Shown here: positions 46,001-57,300 of the stretch, one piece after another
Layout of the letters: each line of letters opens with the position of its first letter
How positions within the stretch are numbered: position 1 is the first letter of the stretch
From: Primula veris
Taxonomy: Eukaryota > Streptophyta > Magnoliopsida > Ericales > Primulaceae
Assembly: GCA_963682055.1 (NCBI GenBank)
Contig: OY821745.1
Coordinates: 6,517,501 to 6,581,500, forward strand
DNA length: 64,000 nt
Direction: 5' to 3'
Translations under genes and position numbers: made by a program
The notes under the pieces: generated by a model
The model's database searches: none
Seen by the model: the letters and a program-made list of their open reading frames with translations, nothing else
Told to the model about the DNA's origin: nothing

Positions 46001-47850
46001 TTGGTCCGTTATGAGGCCCATAGACACTCAAACACCTTATGCGTACCAGCTGGTTACTGGTTATGAGCCAGAAGTCTCATATTAACGCGTGTTTAGAGTG
46101 ATTAATTAATATTTTGATTGAGCCGCTCTAGCGTTCAAAATATGGACCTCTGAAGGGGACATAAGTCGATTATGAATCCCATGCCTATCATTTGATAGAG
46201 TAACCTTGGCAAACGATCTCTTTACCGCATGATATGCGAAAGTGACATCGCTAAGGTTGTTCTCCCCGTCGTTAGGGGGAGATTTGCACGTTAGCGTTAA
46301 TAAGAAACGACGTGAAGTAACGTGGCATAACCCACTCAGTCTTAGCTTGATCCCCAAAGCTGCACTTAGTGATAAGTAAGTGCATAGACTCCCTCAAGTC
46401 TAACTAAATGCCAAACGCATTTAATGACTTTATGAGATGTCACGAGATCATTTATACCTGCTGCAAAATGATTGCAAGGATAGACGTCCCTGTCGGATGC
46501 CGTGTTCATGTCGTAACACGTTGCTTTGGCCGAACCCGCCAAACAAAGGACGTCCCTGTAGCTTCAACACCACCAACGTTAAACGAGTTTGTTTATTTGG
46601 CTATTCGTAAGGAAAAGTGATGAGAATAATGAGATTGTAGAATGCTCGCCTAGTAGCGCAAGGCTTCTCTCACATCTTGGAATTGATTACGAGATGGTTG
46701 ATTTCCTCGTAATGGACGTTATAACGGTCCACTACTTTATCAGTTTAGTAGTTTCCCAAAAACTGATTATGCAGCATGTGATTGTGGTCACTGTTTTATC
46801 TCTATAAGAATTTAGACAAAGAGATATAGATGAAGGTCCCTGTGTGACTTCATATGCTTTAATCAAGTAGTTCCTGACTACGAAACACGATCTCAATTAA
46901 ATGAGACATTCACTATATGGATTCATATAATCTGAGCGGATGTGGTATACCCGCCTAAGTGAGTACTTGATTAGCTTGGGATACTTGAACAAGTATTATG
47001 CCATTGCGTGTTTTATTACGCGATCCATTTTTTTTGGATTTGCCTTCGAGATGAAGGATCTTGGGAAGACACGGTAGTGACTTGGCCTGATGATCGAGTC
47101 CCGTAAAGATTGAATCTAAGTCCATGATTCAGAATACACCCAGAAGGTGTTATGACGTTTTAGTCATTATGACGCTAAGTCGTCATATTCTCCCATGATC
47201 GTTCGATCACTAGACATTGATGTAGACCCGACCTGTCCCTAATGAGACGACAAAGGGATATTGAACCATGATGTTCATATCTAAGTACAATAAGCGCATC
47301 ATTGTACTTGGTCTAATGTTCTAGGACGAACATCTCGTATGTTGTGAATGGTATAGCTCGACACAACATTGCGCTAACACGCTGCCATCGAAATGGCATA
47401 AAAGACATTTTCCCATTACCTTAAGGTAACTGTGGATGAGGGCTTGTCTTATCCCATTTTGCGTCATCGAGTGTACCTACCCCCTTCGGTACTCGAATTA
47501 ACGCAACCCTTTTTCGGTTATACCGATGCTGGTTACTTATCAGATCCGCATAAGGGATATTTCCTAACATGGTATGTCTTTGCCATTAGGAATAAGGCGA
47601 TATCTTGGAGGTCTTGGAATGACTCCAAACGAATTACTCTGATCTATTCGTGCTCTATGAGACGACTAGAGAGTGTATATGGCTTCGAGCTAGTATTAGC
47701 CATATTTGAATTACATATGCTCTATCTCACGATCCAGATAAAACACTTGTCTTATTTGAGGACAATTTGTTGTTATCAATCAAGAGAGACATGACTAGAT
47801 TATGCTATTTCGCATTTATTGCCGAAATAAATCTTCGCATATGAAGTTTA
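43051..47850 (+). pseudogene. Remnants of Copia gag-pol (right element)
   Basis: Recognisable fragments in Copia order: a gag-region frame 44173-44475 (MRRDDVYGEQM), an integrase C-terminal region about 45855-46085 (WGYAILLHWSVMRP), a basic linker and RT start 46408-46807 (STPPTLNEF, NEIV, LGIDYE, ISLVVSQKL), RT FEMKDLGKT near 47055-47085, and RNase H about 47500-47720 (GYTDAGYLSDPHKG, then AISWRS). Frames change many times and stops are frequent. Confidence 0.8.
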
Positions 47851-47852
47851 AG

Positions 47853-48092
47853 AGCATCCTATCGAATGCTCGTTTTATTCCACGTTATATTTTCTTGCAT
47901 ACAGTCGTGTGCAAGTAAATGAGACATCCAGTCGAATGCTCGTACTCTTTCTTAGAATATGAAATATTTGCACCCAGTCGTGTGCAAGTAAGGGGGAGCA
48001 TCCAGTTGAATGCTTATTGCACTAATTACTACTTAGTCGAAATCCTCGCACCCTGTCGTGTACAAGTGAGGGGGAGCATCCAGTCGCATGCT
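47853..48092 (+). repeat. Alternating stem-loop repeat array in Copia 3' region
   Basis: Two related short motifs alternate seven times: GCATCCAGTCGAATGCT-type (47854, 47925, 47999, 48076) and GCACCCAGTCGTGTGCAAG-type (47898, 47970, 48049). Both begin GCAY and end RTGC, so each can form a small 4-bp stem. AAGGGGGAG, like the polypurine tract, occurs between the later units. The left element lost this part. Confidence 0.7.
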
Positions 48093-48109
48093 TGTGTACT
48101 CTTTTTGTC

Positions 48110-48545
48110 CTTAGACCAAGGTTTTTTCCCACAGGGTTTTTCTTGGCAAGGTTTTTAGCGAGACACGTTCCCATTATATCTCACTTAAGATTGCCGAAAT
48201 TAGGGGGAGTATCCTGTTGTATACTTCTTACCACTGTGTACTCTTTTGTCCTTCGACTAGAGGTTTTTCCCACTGGGTTTACTCTAGCAAGATTTTGATG
48301 AGACACCTGTTTTGTGGTTGATCCCCTACTACTACCACTGTTGCACTTTTTTTCCTTCGATCAGAGATTTTCCCATTGGGTTTGCTCTGCCAAGGTTTTG
48401 ATGAGACACACTGTTTTGTGGTTAGTTAATTACATAGAATTTCGGCCTATATCATTCGGCTAGACTGTTTCTCCTAAGTACCAATTTTGTCCCACACTGG
48501 GTTTTCCGTCCCTAAGGTTTTTATGTGTTTAGCACTGCGAATGAA
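48110..48545 (+). repeat. CCCACTGGGTTT repeats before the Copia 3' LTR
   Basis: Four degenerate units of about 60-120 bp, each with TTTTCCCAYNGGGTTT, then CTxxCAAGGTTTT, then GAGACAC. This is a recurrent 3'-region feature of this Copia family. Inverted counterparts lie at about 30730-31110 in the left copy. Confidence 0.7.
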
Positions 48546-48590
48546 CTCGACTCGATGAAGACGAAAAAATCAAGACGTCCAAAGGGGGGG

Positions 48591-48810
48591 TGTTGTAGGA
48601 TATTATTGGACCTATCTTGTGCTTTCCTAGCATATCTAACCCTACCCTCTATTATATAAAGAGGGTCATGGGTCTCGGGTCTCTTAATGTATCTATCTGT
48701 ACAATCATATTAATGAATAAAACAGTTCGTCTGTTGTTTATCATACCTCTCTCTATATCTATAAATATATCTATATATATATCTATAACGAGTTAATATG
48801 TTACACAACA
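48591..48810 (+). repeat. 3' LTR of right Copia, pointing to the DUF639 gene
   Basis: 220 bp with a TATA box ATTATATAAA at 48651-48660. It lies on the same strand as, and about 0.2 kb before, the probable first exon of the DUF639 gene. Confidence 0.9.
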
Positions 48811-48962
48811 AAATAAAATGAAAGTAGTACAATATTAAAATATTGCTAAACAGTCATGATCTTTTACTTTTGTTTCGTATTTATCCCCATAAAAACCCCA
48901 CATCAAGACACAATCTAACCGACTCTTTTCCTCACCTTTCACATCTAATACTAAAATAAAAC

Positions 48963-48996
<34 letters not shown>

Positions 48997-49026
48997 AACT
49001 TTCCCTCTCGTTGCCTCTTTCATCTG
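48811..49026 (+). other. Probable 5'-UTR exon region of the DUF639 gene
   Basis: Contains an (ATT)n microsatellite (48963-48990), a pyrimidine-rich stretch (TTTCCCTCTCGTTGCCTC) and a strong donor, CATCTG then GTGAGT at 49027. Plant genes often have such a leader exon with an intron before the start codon. The acceptor would be close to 51379 (TTTTAG). This is an inference from signals only. Confidence 0.4.
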
Positions 49027-49089
49027 GTGAGTGACCACTTCCTTTTGATCTCTTGAGATTTTAATCCGTTTTACAAGTCTATTTAATAT

Positions 49090-50330
49090 TATTGTAGCAC
49101 TTTTTAAGTATATTTCGTTTATGAATAACAGGTGCTTCATGAATTTCCTGAGTGGGTTTTTGTGCAATAGTATTAAGATTGTGTAATTGTGAATTTTCTG
49201 TGCAAACTAATTCTGGGTTTTCAATTTAGTATTATTGCGTTTTGGGAATTACTTTTGCTTTATTATTGAGTTTTATGAAATGGGTTTCGTTTTTTAGTCG
49301 CTGGAATTCAGTATCAGTTGTGAATATTTGATTTTTGAGGAAATATTTATTGTGGTTTCTAATTTACTGTTTGGTACTTTTTAAGTATATTGGTTTATGA
49401 GTAACAGATGCTTGATGAATTTCTTGAGTGGCTTTTTGTGCAATAGTATTAAGATTGTGTAATTGTGAATTTTGTGTGCAAACTAATTCTAGGTTTTCAA
49501 TTTAGTATTATTACGTTTTGGGAATTAATTTTGCTTTAGTATTGAGTTTTATGAAATGGGTTTCGTTTTTTAGTCGCTGGAATTCAGTATCAGTTGTGAA
49601 TATTTGAATTTTGAGGAAATATTTATTGTGGTTTCTAATTTACTGTTTGGTACTTTTTAAGTATATTGGTTTATGAGTAACAGATGCTTGATGAATTTCT
49701 TGAGTGGCTTTTTGTGCAATAGTATTAAGATTGTGTAATTGTGAATTTTGTGTGCAAACTAATTCTAGGTTTTCAGTTTAGTATTATTGCGTTTTGGGAA
49801 TTAATTTTGCTTTAGTATTGAGTTTTATGAAATGGGTTTCGTTTTTTAGTCGCTGGAATTCAGTATCAGTTGTGAATATTTGATTTTTAAGGAAATATTT
49901 ATTGTGGTTTCTAATTTACTGTTTGGTACTTTTTAAGTATATTGGTTTATGAGTAACAGGTGTTTGATGAATTTCTTGAGTTGGTTTTTGTGCAATAGTA
50001 TTTAGATTGTGTAATTGTGAATTTTGTGTGCAAACTAATTCTGGGTTTTCAATTTAGTATTATTGCGTTTTGGGAATTAATTTTGCTTTAGTATTGAGTT
50101 TTATGAAATGGGTTTCGTTTTTTAGTCGCAGGAATTCAGTATTAGTTGTGAATAGTTGATTTTTGAGGAAATATTTATTGTGGTTTTTAATTTACTGTTT
50201 GGTACTTTTTTTAAGTATATTGGTTTATGAGTAACAGGTGCTTGATGATTTTCCTGAGTGGGTTTTTGTGCAATAGTATAAAGATTGTGAAATTGTGATT
50301 TTTTGTGCAAACTAATTCTGGCTTTTCAAT
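49090..50330 (+). repeat. 277-bp tandem repeat, ~4.4 units
   Basis: The landmark TACTTTTTAAGTATAT recurs at about 49099, 49374, 49651, 49927 and 50203, a period of 275-277 bp. Middle units differ by only a few bases, so amplification is recent. Each unit holds GGTTTATGAGTAACAG, GTGCAATAGTATTAAG and GAAATGGGTTTCG. The array probably lies in the 5'-UTR intron of the DUF639 gene. Confidence 0.93.
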
Positions 50331-51150
50331 TTATTGTATGAATATTTAAGTATTTTGGTTTATGAATTACGTCCGTTCAATGGATTTCTTGAGTTGTGAT
50401 TTTGGAGACATGTGAAATTGTGATTTTTTTTATTGCTTAAACTATTCATAGGTTTTCAATGTAGTATTTTGGTTTATGAATAACAGGTGCTTGGTGAATT
50501 TCCTGAGTGTGTTTTCTGCAATTTGGTGACATATTTGAAATTGTGTTTTGTTTTGCTTAAACTATTTGTGGGTTTTCAATATACTGTACGAGTCTTTTAA
50601 AGTATTTTGGTTTATGAATAGCAGGTATTGATGAATTTCCTGAGTGGGTTTTTTGGCAATTTGGTTGCACTTGTGAAATTGCAATTTTTTGCTTGAACTA
50701 TTTTTAAGTTTTCATTCTATTGTATGAGTCTTTAATTATTTTGGTTTATGAATAACATGTGCTTGATGAATTTCCTGATTGGATTTTCTGCAATTTGGTG
50801 ACACTTGTGACATCGTGGTTATTTTTGCTTAAAACTATTTATAGGTTTTCTATTTATTGTATGAGTTTTAAGTACTCTGGTCTATAAATAACAGGTATTG
50901 ATGAATTCTCTGAGTGGGTTTTGTGCAATTTGGTAATATATGTGAACTGATTTTATGTTGCAGCAATTTATAGTTTAAATCTATTGTAAGAATCTTTAAG
51001 TATGTTAAATCATGAATTAGTAGCGTTTAATGAATTTCCTGGATGAGTTTTTGCTCAGTTTGGCGAATATTGTGAATTATGATTTCTTGTAGAAGCCGTC
51101 TTTTTAAGTGTTTTAGTTTATGAATCACAGGTGTTTGATGAGTTTCCCGA
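50331..51150 (+). repeat. Degenerate ~135-bp tandem repeats
   Basis: At least five diverged units with TTTTGGTTTATGAATAACAGG, TGATGAATTTCCTGAGTGGG, GCAATTTGGTGAC and TTGCTTAAACTATT. They resemble the first half of the 277-bp unit, suggesting the large unit grew out of the older short repeat. Confidence 0.8.
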
Positions 51151-51388
51151 GTGGGTCTAATGCAATTTGGTGAAGATTTTCTCAGATAATTTCTTAAGTT
51201 GGTTTACCCATATTAGTCATCAGTATTAGAGGCCTTTATGATAAAAAGGTGGATAAATTGTTTCTTACTCCGTCATTAAAAGGTACTAGGGTTCCTAGAG
51301 GCAGTTAGGTGAACATGTTTTAGTGAGTGATTATTTAGGTTAGTTTTTCGATAGCTGTATAGAGAGAAGGTGGTTTTAGAGTCTAAAG

Positions 51389-54300
51389 ATGGCTATGGTG
51401 AGTGTAACAAGAAATATCATTGAGGGGTTAGTAAGAGAAGGGTCATTCAAATGGCTGATAAAGAACCGAACTTCGTTTGCCGAAGATTTCGAGGAAATGG
51501 GAAATTCACCTTCTGCTGGAAGAAATTGGATACAGGAACTCTCACCCGTGGCAAATGTTGTTGTTCGTAGATGTACAAAGTAAGTTTTCACGATGCACAT
51601 TTTAACTCAACACAAAAGTTAATGTGGTTTGGGTCTGTTAAATATTGCTAAAAGGTCGGTACTTCTACTGAGTTCTACCTCTCTTTCCAACTATGAGAAG
51701 TGTGTGTGTCCATCATATAAAAAGAAAACCAATTTCATCATTAGCGAAAAAGGTTCTCTGTGTATGCACTTATTATCTTTAATTTACATAGAGCACCATT
51801 AATTTCCCCAAAAGTTCTACTTTTTGTACTTTTGTTCCTTTAGTTTATCCCATTTCCAAAAATAATTGTGTTTGGAGGCAAGTGTCCACCTCATGACGTG
51901 TCATTTTTTCAGAGTAAACATTATGGCAACAATTTTTTCCTTATATATCTACTTATGGCTGAAACAAAAATAAAAATTCACAGGATTTTAGGCATTTCTT
52001 CTAGTGAGCTTAGAGAGAACTTCAGCGAAGAGGCTTCTGATTCTATAAAGCACCAATTGCGCTATGCGCGGAACTTTTTGGAATATTGTTGTTTTAGAGC
52101 TCTTGCACTTTCTACGCAAGTTGTGGGCTATCTCGAGGACAAAAAATTCCGTCGTTTAACGTTCGACATGATGCTTGCTTGGGAATTTCCAGCTGCTTCG
52201 AGCCAACCATTTCTCAGTGTATGTCTTCGTTTTTTTTAATGGATGAATCACCATCAAGTGACATTTTGTATTAATAATTCTTTAATCATAACAGGAAAAG
52301 ACATGTTTCCTATTGGTGACTTCATTATTGGGTTGGTGTGTTATTGATTAAACTGGTATCTCTTTTGATGGTCATGCACTTCAGTAAAAATGATTTTTGA
52401 CATTTTTTTTTTTATAAATAAACTGATTTTGTTCACTACACAGTATTTAAAGAAACTGGTTCTTCATATCTTTGTTGAGTAGCATGCAGTAACCCTGAAT
52501 AGGAATTAAAATTTTCATTTACAGCTAACAGTGAATCAGTTGAATATATTAGATATGCCATTTAATTGCCCCCTTATTATTTTAGTTATTATCTTTTCAA
52601 ATGAGTACCTTCTATGTTGGTACCTTCTATAGCTTCAGCACACTAGAGTTGCTACTTTATATGGTTGTTTGTCTATGTTGTAGGTGGATGAAGACGTGAC
52701 AGTCGGGGTTGAGGCATTTTCCCGTATTGCCCCTGCTGTTCCCATAATTGCGAATGTGATTGTAAGTGATAATCTTTTTGAAGTTCTCACAGCATCATCT
52801 GGTGCCCGACTTCAGTTTTCAGCATATGACAAGTATCTCACTGGATTAGAAAGGTTTGAAATCTACATATAGCCTTGATAATTGTTATTTGTCTACTTGT
52901 TAGATTTTACTTGGCAGTTGCCACTCTATTTAAAATGGTGTATTAGCTACACACTTTTTATGTGTTTGATTTTAAATTAAGTCATTTAGCCTTCCTTTCT
53001 TTTGGAGATATCCTCATAATTTGTTATAAGGAGGTTGTGAGTTCGAGGCGTTTCCTTAGCATAGCATCATTTGTATCCAAAGATTCATGCTAAGTCTAAG
53101 GTGGCTATATTAATTTCCTCCGTGCTTAATATAATCTTTCTATGTTCTTTTCATTAAGTGCAGAAAATGTTAATATATTTAATAATATTGTATGAAGAAA
53201 TTCAAACCAAGTCCTTTTATGGGTTTGAATGATGTGTTTTCCCTACAAATTTGAGAAATTGTTTATCCTGGCTTATTGAGAAATCAATAAAGCTGGGTTC
53301 ATTGATCATTCCGCTCAAGCTTCTAGCTTTTTAAAGACAGAAATCCAAAAGCAGACCAACCAAATATCGACCAACTTCTAAACTAAGCAGCAAAAACGGA
53401 GCTTTATAACCGCAATTAACAAAGACATGATTTGGAATATGATTAAAGTGTCTATCTAAAAAAAACTTGGAATGTGGAGTCTGTTAGCATCCTCGGTTTT
53501 GTGGAACCTTCAGGATTGGAAATTTGGAAAGGTGGCATTTTTCTAGATAATGAGGATACGTGGGAATAGAGTCTAGCGGCAAAAATGAGTTTTTCTCGCA
53601 ACAAATTTTGCGGGATATATTTCTAGTTTTCCAAAATGGGATAGTGATGCTTTTTGAATGATGCATACGTGCAACTACCCGACCAGAATAGGGAATTAGT
53701 TGATCATCTTCAGCGTAGCCCTTTAACTCTAGATTCATGAGAATTTGTTTATGTTTTGCTTTGCTACTCCCATTTATTTTAGCTGCATATGTGAAAGATC
53801 TTTTTCAGTTTATATGATTTTGCTTATTTTTTCTCAATGCTGGTGCGACTTGGTCTTCCTTATATATCTTTTGGATGGCCTCTAAATGGCTAGTTAGAAG
53901 GCTTATAGTTTTGCATTGGGTTTGCTTTTATAAAACAATTCTTTTTGTAATTTACTGTTTCGATTTATCAGAGAAAGGAAATGATGCAATATTCATCGAT
54001 TGTCTCAGGGCACAATAAACCTATAATCAAACCAGGAATATACCTAATTTACGATTTACCTACCAAAATTTATCAACCTCTGTAGAATGAAGTGAAAGAC
54101 ATATATAAACTGTTCATCATATTTATATATACCTACGAGGCCAATTCGAGGCAACAAACTCTTTCAACCTTATTAAGCAGTTTCTTTTCTCGACAGGGCT
54201 ATAAAGAAATTTAAGAACCAATCTGAGTCATCCCTCCTTTCCACTCTACGTCTGGAGAGAGGAGAAAAAATCTTGGAAGTCGATGGTACAGTCACTACTC

Positions 54301-57300
54301 AACCAGTTCTCCAACATATTGGAATTTCGGCATGGCCCGGTGGGTTTTCAGATCATTTAATAAGATCTTTTTATCGAAATATTGTATAGAATTATTTTTT
54401 TAACTATCACCCTATTTGGATCTAGTACAGCCAATGAACAGGTTTTTTTAGTAATGCACTAGACTTCTCCTTACCTCCCACCATCCTGGTGAAACCACTG
54501 GGATGTTTTCTGCCAGCATTAATATCAGATAACAGTTAACAACTATCACTATTTCTGGATTTGTACGCCTAACTTGATGGAAAAGCGGGATGGAGTGTGC
54601 ATGATAAAAGCAAAACAAAAGTCAAGTGATTAAAGCAGTTGTTAGTTGTGTGTACGAATCAAAAAACAATGGTTGTAGGGTGTATAAAATGTAAGTAAAA
54701 GTGTAAAACCATATTGCCTTGCCGATTATTTCTTTTTCTTACGAGGTATGTATCAGCCATTTCAGTTTTTTTTTCTATCTTTTGATTTGGCATTTGTTCA
54801 ACTATTTGTAGGTCGATTAGTTCTTACGGATCATGCTCTCTACTTTGAAGCTCTTCGGGTTGTTTCTTATGATAAAGCAACAATCTACGACTTATCTGTA
54901 GATTTAAAACAAGTTGTGAAACCTGAGTTGACAGGACCTTGGGGAACTAGACTTTTTGATAAAGCAGTCTTCTACAATTCTGTTTCATTGTAAGTCTTGA
55001 GGCATTGTACACACTTTTTATTAATTCGTCATAACTCCTTGATTCAGTTTCTTGCTTAATAAATATGAGATGCCAATTTCTGTCATATTAAATAATCTAC
55101 TTTGCTGCTTCCAATATCTGTGTCCACGACGAGGAAGCTTAAATAGGGAACATCAATGATTATATGGACTTTATTTGCATTTTTACAAATTTTCTCTTCA
55201 ATGTAATAGTATTTTGAAGTGTTTAAAAATGCTGAAGGACAAACTTGTAAAATGTTAAAGAGTTGGTTTACTATTTGGGTTGGTGGATAGACAGTGTGGA
55301 GCATTTTAAAATGGAATAGTGGACAAACATTTTGGGAATGGAGGGAATTTTTTTATTCCTATGCAAATGTAAAACTGTTGATAAAGCTGCAGATTTGGGT
55401 AGCTATGTATTTGATCGTTTAAAAATTGACCTTTGCTTTGATATAAACTGCACACTCTACTGCCACACCTAGTTCTACATATATAATTGATTGGTTGGTT
55501 AAAATTGCCATTTTCATATATAGATCAGAGCCAGCTGTGATGGAATTTCCGGAGCTTAAAGGGCACACCCGCCGCGACTATTGGCTAGCAATAATCAGGG
55601 AAATTCTATACGCTCATAGGTTTATACAAAAATTCCAGATCACAGGAATTGAAAGGGATGAACTACTTTTAAAAGCTACACTTGGAATTCTTCGAATACA
55701 AGCCCTTAAAGAAATAAATTTGACAAACTTTATCGAACACGAATCTCTTCTTGTGTTCAATCTCTGTGATCAACTACCTGGCGGAGATCTAATACTCGAA
55801 GCTCTAGCAAAAATGTCATCTTCGAGAGAAATGGATCGTACGAACGATTCTCATAATAGTGGTGGAATGTATTCGATATCGGCTCTGGCTCTGGCCTCTA
55901 ACTTGGGGTTTGTGTTTGGAAATAGTTCGAATGTTAATGAGACTGTTCTTTGTGTTGGTGAAATTAGTGTTGGTGAAATGACCCCTCTAGAGAGAGCAGT
56001 AAAAGAGTCTAGGAGTAACCATAAAAAAGTTGCGCTTGCAAAAGCGACGGTTGATGGGGTTAAAGTAGACGGCATCGACATGAATTTGGCAGTTATGCAG
56101 GTACTTCGGCTGTAATGAAATTGATTTCTAATTTTTTTTTTCTGAATGAATTTGCAATTAATGTAATTTTGACTGGTAGGATGATTTTACTGTAGGGGGT
56201 TTCTTCTTGGTATGAGATTACCAACTTATATAACAAAAACTCAGTGGCCCATAATATAAATATAAAAAAGCCAAGCCTTTCTATTATATAAAATGCCTAA
56301 ATCAATATGTATTGTCTTATTTAAATTTTATGTATATAATGCCTCTGGAATATATCTACTGCCAGTATGTATATATTGCCTATTTCAATGTTTATGAAGT
56401 AAATATAATGCCTAAGCCAGTATTTACGCACCATATACTGGTGCTATAGGGAGAGAAAGTTTGATATTGGATTTATACCAATCCAGAAGTGGCCCTCTAT
56501 TCTGACTTATTGGTTCATAGTTTGTATTCTTATGAAAATGTTGTTTTATCTCTGTTATTTCATAATCGGAAAAGCTACAGGAAATTTCTGAAAAGATGCT
56601 AAAAGATTACTTATTTCTCTCAGGCTAATGACACGTGTTTTTATTTAGTCTATTATAATTCCTAGGAGTAATTAAATAATGTTTGGTATTGGGGATCCAC
56701 GTTTTAATTAAAAGTATAGCATTGTGTAATATGAAGCAGAGGTTTGTTAGGATTTTGCCTAGCTAAAGAGATAAATATGTGAATTGCCGTAATGGTGCAA
56801 AATCTTTTGCATAAGGAGACGTGCTTTTGTGTTCGATATATGAAGCATGACTGAGATTGCGATTTGCATTTTTTTTTCTCCGTCTAAAGTTTATTGTTGC
56901 AGTTGTAGTTTAGATATTTAGCTTTTGTGCTATTTTGGTGGCTAGATATTTAGCTTTTGTATATTGCAGGAGTTACTCTCTCCTCTAAAGGAAGTGGGCA
57001 AATGGCTGCTTTCTCTGTTATACTGGGAGGACTCTTTCAACTCTTCAGTCTTCTGTTTGATCACATCTTACGTCATTTTCAGGTAATTATGTTGTCTGAG
57101 GGCTTGTTTGGCACGACCTTTAAAACTTATCTTTATTGTTTTTCTGGGTTTTTAAGGCGGGTCATCTTTGAATGAACAGATTTCATGCTAAAGCTTTTAG
57201 CTGTTCTAACTCAAAATAGCATTAAGGTTTGAGATAACAAATCTTGCTACTCGTCTTAAAATCACTGCAGTGGAGTCATGGTGTTGTTTACGGATCATTT

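Larger units (their letters stand above)
42128..48810 (+). mobile_element. Decayed Copia element, right member of an inverted pair
   Basis: LTRs at 42128-42338 and 48591-48810, a primer-site-like CGTTATCAGCAC at 42339-42350 and a polypurine tract AAAGGGGGGG at 48581-48590. The flanking bases AAATG and AAATA would be a 5-bp target duplication with one change. LTRs differ at about 10 positions plus indels (near 5%), so it is older than the left copy. The coding region is reduced to fragments. A 365-bp part seen in the left element is deleted between the integrase linker and RT. Confidence 0.88.

Noticed and set aside
47853..48092. CRISPR-like array
   Set aside because: Repeats are degenerate with similar spacers, inside a plant retroelement; no cas genes exist in such a genome.
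47919..48298. Frames in the Copia 3' region as genes
   Set aside because: They are translations of the stem-loop and CCCACTGGG repeats, without independent coding signs.
30421..48810. The whole block as one segmental inverted duplication
   Set aside because: Homology stops at the Copia and Helitron ends; target duplications, spacing and outer flanks differ, so separate insertions fit better.
53030..53060. SINE-like B box (GAGTTCGAGGC) in DUF639 intron 3
   Set aside because: No matching A box, poly-A tail or second copy seen; a single short motif is not enough.
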